Of a stretch of DNA of 64,000 nt, positions 59,126 through 64,000 are shown one piece after another (the stretch's first letter is position 1; each line of letters opens with the position of its first letter). Where the stretch lies: positions 1 to 64,000 of the forward strand of contig NZ_JAFBEA010000014.1 of NCBI RefSeq assembly GCF_016908515.1, in the 5' to 3' direction. Below the pieces are notes generated by a model. It was not told where the DNA came from, did no database searches, and saw only the letters and a list, made by a program, of their open reading frames with translations. The position numbers and the translations under genes are program-made. Source of the stretch: Virgibacillus halotolerans. Its GTDB lineage: Bacteria; Bacillota; Bacilli; Bacillales; Amphibacillaceae.

Positions 59126-59353
59126 ATGAAACCAAAGTTTGAATTGACCAAGCAACAAAAAGATGAATTGACTGGATTAATTCAGGATTATTTTGCAAAA
59201 GAAAGGGAAGAGGATATTGGCAATTTGGCTGCCATGCTCATCTTGGATTTTTTTGTAGAGGAACTTGCGCCCGTGTTCTATAATAAAGGGGTAGAAGATA
59301 GTCATGTCTTTATGATCGAAAAAATTGACGATTTATATGGCATCCAGAAATAA
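59126..59353 (+). CDS. DUF2164 family protein
   Basis: 75 aa, acidic. LTKQQKDELTGLIQDYFAKEREEDIGNLAAMLILDFFVEELAPVFYNKGV matches the DUF2164 pattern over its full length. Function unknown. AAAGGAGC precedes the start. The next small gene follows after 26 nt and may be cotranscribed. Confidence 0.85.
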   Translation: MKPKFELTKQQKDELTGLIQDYFAKEREEDIGNLAAMLILDFFVEELAPVFYNKGVEDSHVFMIEKIDDLYGIQK

Positions 59354-59379
59354 GATCCGAAGAAAGGGGCATCATAGAA

Positions 59380-59574
59380 ATGACAGTGGATGGTAGGTAT
59401 CGTGATCAGGTTTATCCAGGTTTAGAAGTTGATATTGTGTTAAAGAAAGACCAACGAACAGGAAAGACAACAGCGGGGATTGTAAAGGATTTATTAACGA
59501 ATTCCAAGTTTCATCCGCATGGTATTAAAGTTCGCTTGGAGGATGGGCAAGTAGGAAGAATTCATTCGAGATAA
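59380..59574 (+). CDS. ywbE: YwbE family protein (DUF2196)
   Basis: 64 aa, beta-rich, with VYPGLEVDIVLKKDQRTGK, GIVKDLLTNSKFHPHGIKVRL and a final GRIHSR, matching the YwbE family over its full length. Possibly a nucleic-acid binding KOW-like fold. Function unknown. Confidence 0.93.
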   Translation: MTVDGRYRDQVYPGLEVDIVLKKDQRTGKTTAGIVKDLLTNSKFHPHGIKVRLEDGQVGRIHSR

Positions 59575-59677
59575 ATTTGTCAAAATTCAGCTGGCCTCAG
59601 ACAAGAGCTGATTGACTTTATAACTGTTCAACTGTAAACTATAGTCAGTGATATATTTATATTAACGAGGTGAAATC

Positions 59678-59959
59678 ATGATTCAATCCGTCTTTACAAT
59701 CGGTATTATTTTAGTTATCGTGGCAGTTGCGTTGAGTGTCATTTTATTAAAAGCAACACCAAATGAAAAGTTTACCGGCTATTATCCAAACTTTATTCTC
59801 ATGGCAGCTGGACTAATTCTTCTATTAATCGCTACATATAATAAGATAGAAGTAATGGGTGCTGGTCTTGGTGGTTGGGGCATCGCCTGTTTATTTGCTG
59901 GTGCAATTGGCGCTGTCATTGCATCTATCGTGGATTCATACGCAAACGCAAATGCATAA
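59678..59959 (+). CDS. small membrane protein, YesK-like
   Basis: 93 aa with three membrane segments (about 5-24, 38-56, 67-87). It resembles the YesK family of Bacillus, but I am not certain. GAGGTGA precedes the ATG. Single gene closed by a strong terminator. Confidence 0.72.
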   Translation: MIQSVFTIGIILVIVAVALSVILLKATPNEKFTGYYPNFILMAAGLILLLIATYNKIEVMGAGLGGWGIACLFAGAIGAVIASIVDSYANANA

Positions 59960-59965
59960 TGTACG

Positions 59966-60004
59966 AAAAGCCGCGGAATTATCTAGTTGATTCCGCGGCT
60001 TTTT
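59966..60004. terminator. bidirectional terminator
   Basis: AAAAGCCGCGGAAT and ATTCCGCGGCTTTTT form a near-perfect stem between the converging small gene and cvfB. Confidence 0.92.
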
Positions 60005-60010
60005 AATTTA

Positions 60011-60862
60011 CTATAATAAATACGTGTTTCCCTCACGTTGCTCTACTTTTCCTTGTTTCATCAATCTACCAAGCGCACGTTTGAATGCTGCCTTACTCAT
60101 ATTAAAGGTACCACGGATATCTTCCGGATCACTTTTATCGTTAAACGGAATCATTCCGTCATTGGCTTGTAAATGGTTCGTGATAGCATCTGCGTCTTCA
60201 TCTAAACTATCTTGTTTAAGTGGACGTAGTGAAACATTTAGCGTGCCGTCTTCCTTTACCTCAATGACACGTCCTTGAACAAGCTCTCCAAGACGCGGTT
60301 CTTCTTTGCGTTCGGTATGATGGATAAATCCACGATAGTCGTCTGTCGTGATGATGGCAGTTCCTTCTCTACTTGTGAAATAAACCCAGCCGCTGATCGG
60401 CTTGTTCAGCAGATCCTCTGGTGCCAATTCAATCTCTCTTGCTATGACACCTTCTGTTGCTGGAATGGCAAGCAGCCGTCCATTCTGATCTTTACCTAAT
60501 GTAACAAGAAGCTTGTCGCCGGCTTTCGGCCAAACATCTTCATATAAAGGCAGATCATCAACAGATACGAGCATTTCTTTCGCGATACCAATATGAACAA
60601 AGACACCTAATTTGGGAATGACTTCTACGACCTCTGCCCAGTCATATGCATCCATTTGAACGGATGGCAGTGCAGTTGTCGCTGTTACATTTCCTTTTTT
60701 GTCATTGTATAAAAATACATCGACAGTTTCGTTTTCTTCCAGTTCATTTTCTGCTTCATTAAGATGTAAGAGCGCTTCGTCCATCTCTTTTTGCAACACA
60801 TATCCAGTATCAATTTTACGTAGTACGGTCATGGTTTGAATCGTTCCTAATGGTAATGTCAT
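60011..60862 (-). CDS. cvfB: S1-domain RNA-binding protein CvfB/YitL
   Basis: 283 aa. An N-terminal S1-like part with VFLYNDKKGNVTATT is followed by further S1 folds (WAEVVEVIPKLGVFVHIGIAKEMLVS at about 70-95, GWVYFTSREGTAII and GELVQGRVIEVKEDGTLNVSLRP) and a C-terminal winged helix (about 215-283; KAAFKRALGRLMKQGKVEQREG). The Staphylococcus homologue CvfB affects virulence gene expression. A candidate RNA gene or long leader lies immediately upstream. Confidence 0.93.
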   Translation of the reverse strand: MTLPLGTIQTMTVLRKIDTGYVLQKEMDEALLHLNEAENELEENETVDVFLYNDKKGNVTATTALPSVQMDAYDWAEVVEVIPKLGVFVHIGIAKEMLVSVDDLPLYEDVWPKAGDKLLVTLGKDQNGRLLAIPATEGVIAREIELAPEDLLNKPISGWVYFTSREGTAIITTDDYRGFIHHTERKEEPRLGELVQGRVIEVKEDGTLNVSLRPLKQDSLDEDADAITNHLQANDGMIPFNDKSDPEDIRGTFNMSKAAFKRALGRLMKQGKVEQREGNTYLL

Positions 60863-60902
60863 GATATAAAAACCTTCTCTCGTTTATTTTTGTTATGTAT
60901 TG

Positions 60903-61278
60903 GAAAAGGGGCACCCTTCTATTAAGAGTACCCCTTTGATTCTAAAGTAACGCATAAGTTTCATTTTATTTTTATCCCGATTGTTTCGGGTGGGAAATTC
61001 TTCTCAGTGTGCTTTTTAATTACGGTGCTAATTGCCGCAAAAGCATTCGATTTTATTATTGACTTCTTTATTCGAACCTGGTGATACCCAGATTGTTTAA
61101 AAGAATTTCACTTTAACCGCGGTACATGTTCCACTGGGTGTTCTCTAACTTAAGCAACGTAAGCCCTACCTGCTCTTACGTCCTTGCGACCCCTTAGTCG
61201 CGCCAGTGTGAATAAGCTTCTTCAAAAACATTACGTAGAATGCCAGAATAACTTATTTGTTACTTCATATTTTTCAAC
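60903..61278 (-). ncRNA. candidate structured RNA, about 370 nt, unidentified
   Basis: On the minus strand: TTGACA (61313-61308), 17-nt spacer, GATTAT (61290-61285) with an extended -10 TGA before it. At the other end a stem (AAAGGGGTAC with GTGCCCCTTT, 60905-60940) is followed by a short T-run. Between them are several pairings: GCATTC with GAATGC closing most of the molecule, CACTGG with CCAGTG, and local hairpins GCGAC/GTCGC, CGTAAG/CTTACG and CTGG/CCAG. No long ORF on either strand. I could not match it to RNase P RNA, tmRNA, SRP RNA or a known riboswitch. It could be free RNA or the leader of cvfB. Confidence 0.45.
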
Positions 61279-61576
61279 TTTACTATAATCTCATATATAC
61301 GGGAGTTTGTCAAGTTCTTACAAATCCCGCTTTGAAAATATTATCTCCACCAACTTCATTCATGGATATATAAAATAAAGCGAAAGCAACAATAATGGAA
61401 TATTTTCAGCTAAGAGTACATGGATGCCTGTAGTAAACGGAAATGGTAAGACGTTAACGTTAATATCACACCAGTCGTAGGGGTAATTGTTGGAGAATGT
61501 GCCTTGCTATTTGGGAAGGATGTATTTTTGTGATACATTTATTGTTAGGAAATATAAATAATGGAGGAACGAAACA

Positions 61577-62095
61577 ATGACTACAGAAATTACTTTACGT
61601 GTGTTGGAAAAAGAAGACTTGGCGTTTATTCATAAGTTGAATAACAATCCTGATATTATGTCGTTTTGGTTCGAGGAGGCCCATCAATCCATGGCTGGTT
61701 TACAGCGGGCTTATGATAAACAAATGGATAACGAACATCAAAGGGACTTTATAATGGAAGAGAATGGTAAAAGGCTTGGCCTCGTTCAATTGGCTTTCAT
61801 TGATCTTATTCATCGGAAAGCTGAATTTACGATTATGATCGACCCATCACAGCAGGGGAATGGCTATGCAAGTAAGGCAACGCGGCTTGCAATGGATTAT
61901 GCCTTTCAGATGTTAAATTTACATAAACTCTACTTATTTGTAGATGAAGCGAATGAAAAAGCGATTCATATTTATAAAAAAGTTGGTTTTAGCGTGGATG
62001 CAACATTAAAAGATGAATTTTTCATCAATGGAACCTATCGTAATGCGGTAATTATGAGTATATTTCAGAAAGACTATCAGGCGCTTTATCAATAA
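61577..62095 (+). CDS. speG: spermidine N-acetyltransferase-like GNAT protein
   Basis: 172 aa. It matches E. coli SpeG over its full length by memory: LRVLEKEDLAFIHKLNNNPDIMSFWFEE, HRKAEFTIMIDPSQQGNGYASKATRLAMDYAF (acetyl-CoA loop at about 93-100) and KAIHIYKKVGFSVDATLKDEFFINGTYRNAVIMSIFQ. It acetylates spermidine or spermine to avoid polyamine stress. AATGGAGGAAC precedes the start. Single gene. Confidence 0.93.
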   Translation: MTTEITLRVLEKEDLAFIHKLNNNPDIMSFWFEEAHQSMAGLQRAYDKQMDNEHQRDFIMEENGKRLGLVQLAFIDLIHRKAEFTIMIDPSQQGNGYASKATRLAMDYAFQMLNLHKLYLFVDEANEKAIHIYKKVGFSVDATLKDEFFINGTYRNAVIMSIFQKDYQALYQ

Positions 62096-62151
62096 GATAT
62101 GTATACGCACAACAAAAGGCTATGTTTACCCTGTGTGAAAGGATGGATGAT

Positions 62152-62220
62152 ATGTTACGGATCATATTAATGATCTTAGGAGCTATCGTTTTAATTGGTT
62201 GGATTATTACGATACTTTAA
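62152..62220 (+). CDS. possible 22-aa membrane peptide
   Basis: ATG 62152 lies 6 nt from GAAAGGATGG and reads 22 codons to TAA. The product begins MLRIILMILGAIV and is almost entirely hydrophobic, a single membrane helix. It lies between speG and the SDR gene, 25 nt before the next start region. Possibly real, but the length makes chance likely too. Confidence 0.4.
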   Translation: MLRIILMILGAIVLIGWIITIL

Positions 62221-62245
62221 ATTTAATAGGGGGGAGTGAATACAA

Positions 62246-63037
62246 ATGGATCTTCAGTTAAAAGGAAAGTCGGTTATCGTTACTGCCGCAAGTAAAGGAC
62301 TTGGAAAAGCTGTTGCCATGGCCTTCGCGCATGAAGGCGCACATGTGTTAATCGGTAGCCGGAATGAAGCAACACTGCAATCCGCTGTTACAGACATCAA
62401 ACAGGAAACCGGCAATGAACAGGTGGACTATGTGGTATGTGATATGAAAAACCCAAAGGACATTAGTGGACTTGTAGAAAAGGCGGTATCCTGGAACGGC
62501 ACGGTTGATGTACTAATCAACAATGCGGGAGGACCGCCAGCAGGGAAATTCATGGACATGGGTGATGATGATTGGTATCATGCTTTTGAATTAAATTTAC
62601 TCAGTTTTATTCGAGCAACTCGGGCAGTTGTTCCGCATATGAAAAAACAGCAAAAAGGACACATTGTTAATTTAGCTTCCTCATCAATTAAACAAACTCT
62701 GAATAATTTGGTTCTTTCCAATACAATGCGACCAGGTATTGTTGGTTTAGCTAAATCCTTATCGCAGGAATTAGGCGGAGACAATATTCTTATTAATACA
62801 GTTGGACCAGGAACCATTGAAACCGATCGGATCGCAGAACTTAATCAAGTGCAAGCCGAACAGCAGGGAACTACAGTTGAGGCAATTAAATGGGATGCCC
62901 AGCAGCTTGTACCGATGAAGCGATATGGAAAGCCGGAAGAATTCGCCAAGGCCATTTTATTTTTAGCAAGCGGTGCGAATACGTATATAACAGGTCAGTC
63001 TCTTATTGTTGATGGTGGACTTGTAAAATCATTATAA
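62246..63037 (+). CDS. short-chain dehydrogenase/reductase
   Basis: 263 aa classical SDR. The cofactor motif TAASKGLGKAVA replaces TGxxxGxG (about 14-25), then NNAGGPP (about 92-98), and a catalytic Ser in NLASSSIKQTLNNLVLSN. The usual YxxxK reads NTMRPGIVGLAKS, with Met in place of the Tyr, as in some YxxxK-deviating SDRs that act as 3-oxoacyl reductase-like proteins. Substrate unknown. AGGGGGGAGTG precedes the start. The stop codon lies within a dispersed repeat. Confidence 0.88.
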   Translation: MDLQLKGKSVIVTAASKGLGKAVAMAFAHEGAHVLIGSRNEATLQSAVTDIKQETGNEQVDYVVCDMKNPKDISGLVEKAVSWNGTVDVLINNAGGPPAGKFMDMGDDDWYHAFELNLLSFIRATRAVVPHMKKQQKGHIVNLASSSIKQTLNNLVLSNTMRPGIVGLAKSLSQELGGDNILINTVGPGTIETDRIAELNQVQAEQQGTTVEAIKWDAQQLVPMKRYGKPEEFAKAILFLASGANTYITGQSLIVDGGLVKSL

Positions 63038-63086
63038 AGTGAAACTTCATTCAGTAGGTGTTTTACTGCCCGTCAAACTGCGATAA
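63034..63086 (-). repeat. dispersed hairpin repeat, short inverted copy
   Basis: Third copy of the family at 112 and 29593, on the minus strand. Only the ends are left: TTTATCGCAGTTTGACGGGC on one side and GAAGTTTCACTTTAT on the other; the hairpin centre is deleted. It supplies the TAA stop of the SDR gene. Confidence 0.62.
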
Positions 63087-63105
63087 ATGTAAACTTCCAC
63101 ATATA

Positions 63106-63152
63106 AAAATAGGATGAGGCTTATGTTAAAACCAATCCTCATCCTATTTTCA
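63106..63152. terminator. bidirectional terminator
   Basis: AAAATAGGATGAGG and CCTCATCCTATTTT form a perfect 14-bp stem between the SDR gene and ytaF. Confidence 0.9.
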
Positions 63153-63767
63153 CATGAAATTAGATATACCAAGTCCGATCAATAACAACGGAGGCAAAAA
63201 TGTTAAGCGCTGAAGCAGTTTATTCTTGGATAACAGCACCCCGATTTTTATCCCGCAAAGTAGAAATAGACCACTCATACATGCTACTAAACCGGCTGTG
63301 AGTAATGGCGAATAACCAAGCATGGAGGCGCCAAACCCAGCTCCAAATGCATCTAGAGCAAGTGCGATTCCAAGTAGTAATGCTTCACTGCTGGATATCG
63401 CACCAGACTGGTCTAAGTCCGCGTTATGAGGCGTTACCAATACTTCCTTAAGGTCATCAAGCCGATGCTTTACCGCCCCATCATTTCGATTAGTCTTTTC
63501 AGGGCGGAGGATATTATATAAGGAGAAGAGACCTAATAGGATTAAGATCACGCCTCCAAACATGCCTGCAATATCAGGTGAAATGAATGACCGAAGTACC
63601 GTACCAAGGGTCATGGACGCCAACACGACGATACCGGAACAGAACATTATAATAATCAAAGCATGTATAGGAACCCGCACTTGACGCATCCCATATGTCA
63701 TGCCAACACCAAATCCATCTAAGCTAACTGCAATTACTAAAAAAAGTAACCCCATATAAAACAGCAA
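63150..63767 (-). CDS. ytaF: sporulation membrane protein YtaF (MntP-related)
   Basis: 205 aa with six membrane segments in two repeats of three. VSLDGFGVGMTYGMRQVRVP in the first and ALALDAFGAGFGASMLG in the second are the paired LDxFG motifs of the MntP/YtaF family, separated by a hydrophilic loop (about 95-130). YtaF is found in spore formers. I choose TTG 63767, 9 nt from AGAAGGA; TTG 63776 and ATG 63755 are alternatives. Confidence 0.9.
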   Translation of the reverse strand: MLFYMGLLFLVIAVSLDGFGVGMTYGMRQVRVPIHALIIIMFCSGIVVLASMTLGTVLRSFISPDIAGMFGGVILILLGLFSLYNILRPEKTNRNDGAVKHRLDDLKEVLVTPHNADLDQSGAISSSEALLLGIALALDAFGAGFGASMLGYSPLLTAGLVACMSGLFLLCGIKIGVLLSKNKLLQRLTFLPPLLLIGLGISNFM

Positions 63768-63851
63768 TATGATCAATCCTTCTTTATCTTCGTGGCGTTA
63801 CTAAATCTCCCGCCTCTTAAAGGCAGGTGATAAGTGCCACTAAGCTCCGAA

Positions 63852-63904
63852 ATAAGTGTGACTTAGGCATCCGCTATTAGAGACCAGATGAATGCCAAGT
63901 TTTC
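63852..63904 (+). repeat. degenerate dispersed repeat
   Basis: Aligns without gaps to 20117-20169 (37 of 53 identical by hand). Upstream, at 63808-63832, CCCGCCTCTTAAAGGCAGG can form a hairpin. The region from 63780 to 64000 shows no gene. Confidence 0.4.
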
Positions 63905-64000
63905 TAATGAATCTAGACTATTGTATGGAATGCGTTAGATATATGATTGGGCTTATTGCATAAGGAAGTGTTGACAATTCTTCCATGTAGGTTCTTATTT

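Noticed and set aside
61060-61100. tRNA, because of the T-loop-like GGTTCGAAT on the minus strand
   Set aside because: No matching acceptor stem, D-arm or anticodon arm within tRNA length.
60903-61278. RNase P RNA, tmRNA or SRP RNA at this place
   Set aside because: The conserved GAGGAAAGTCC of RNase P, the alanyl acceptor end and tag frame of tmRNA, and the GGAAGCAGC-type core of SRP RNA are all missing.

Overview
This window is a chromosomal segment of a low-GC, spore-forming Gram-positive bacterium. The gene set and regulation point to Bacillaceae, and a halotolerant genus close to Oceanobacillus or Virgibacillus is my best guess. The evidence is a T-box-controlled ilv-leu operon, a preQ1 riboswitch on queF, CodY-like boxes, a PucR-type regulator, the spore membrane protein YtaF, strong AGGAGG ribosome binding sites and frequent TTG/GTG starts. 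No phage, plasmid, transposase, rRNA, tRNA or CRISPR genes were found. Several families of short dispersed repeats fill the gaps.

Layout. 1-1.1 kb: repeat-rich gap, promoter and T-box leader. 1.2-10.3 kb: ilvB-ilvH-ilvC-leuA-leuB-leuC-leuD, then a short ilvA, closed by a strong terminator; ilvE lies separately at 21.3-22.4 kb on the minus strand. 10.6-12.2 kb: secreted lipase-like protein. 12.7-20.0 kb: first part of a purine-ring (allantoin) catabolic region, with allD copy 1, an esterase on the other strand, and the operon fdrA-ylbE-ylbF-carbamate kinase. 20.3-21.3 kb: small membrane-anchored protein and a nine-unit tandem repeat. 22.5-29.3 kb, minus strand: a seven-gene sugar operon that should make dTDP-4-amino-4,6-dideoxygalactose and its N-acetyl form (Fuc4NAc) and attach it outside the cell. 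30.4-36.2 kb: oppD-oppF-oppB-oppC-oppA peptide transporter. 36.4-40.0 kb: hydrolase, Gfo/Idh/MocA oxidoreductase, TPM-domain protein, queF. 40.3-56.3 kb: second part of the allantoin region, with a PLP dehydratase, pucI-like permease, two allantoinases, MFS and YfcC transporters, pucR (minus), purine permease, allC, allE and allD copy 2. 56.4-63.8 kb: housekeeping genes and a possible structured RNA of about 370 nt.

How the genes work together. The allantoin genes form a complete route. Permeases import allantoin and purines, and AllB opens the ring to allantoate. AllC and AllE convert allantoate through ureidoglycine to ureidoglycolate. AllD oxidises this to oxalurate with NAD. FdrA-YlbE-YlbF split oxalurate phosphorolytically to oxamate and carbamoyl phosphate, from which carbamate kinase makes ATP, ammonia and CO2. 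No ureidoglycolate lyase or glyoxylate genes are visible, so the region looks built for the oxalurate branch. PucR is the likely regulator: a sequence close to the B. subtilis PucR box lies upstream of its gene, and a two-part conserved element precedes the pucI-like and MFS genes.

The strongest candidates for undescribed biology are the dTDP-Fuc4NAc three-component glycosylation operon, the shared control elements of the allantoin genes, the unidentified RNA at about 61 kb, and the repeat families. All functions are read from sequence by eye; no database search was run.
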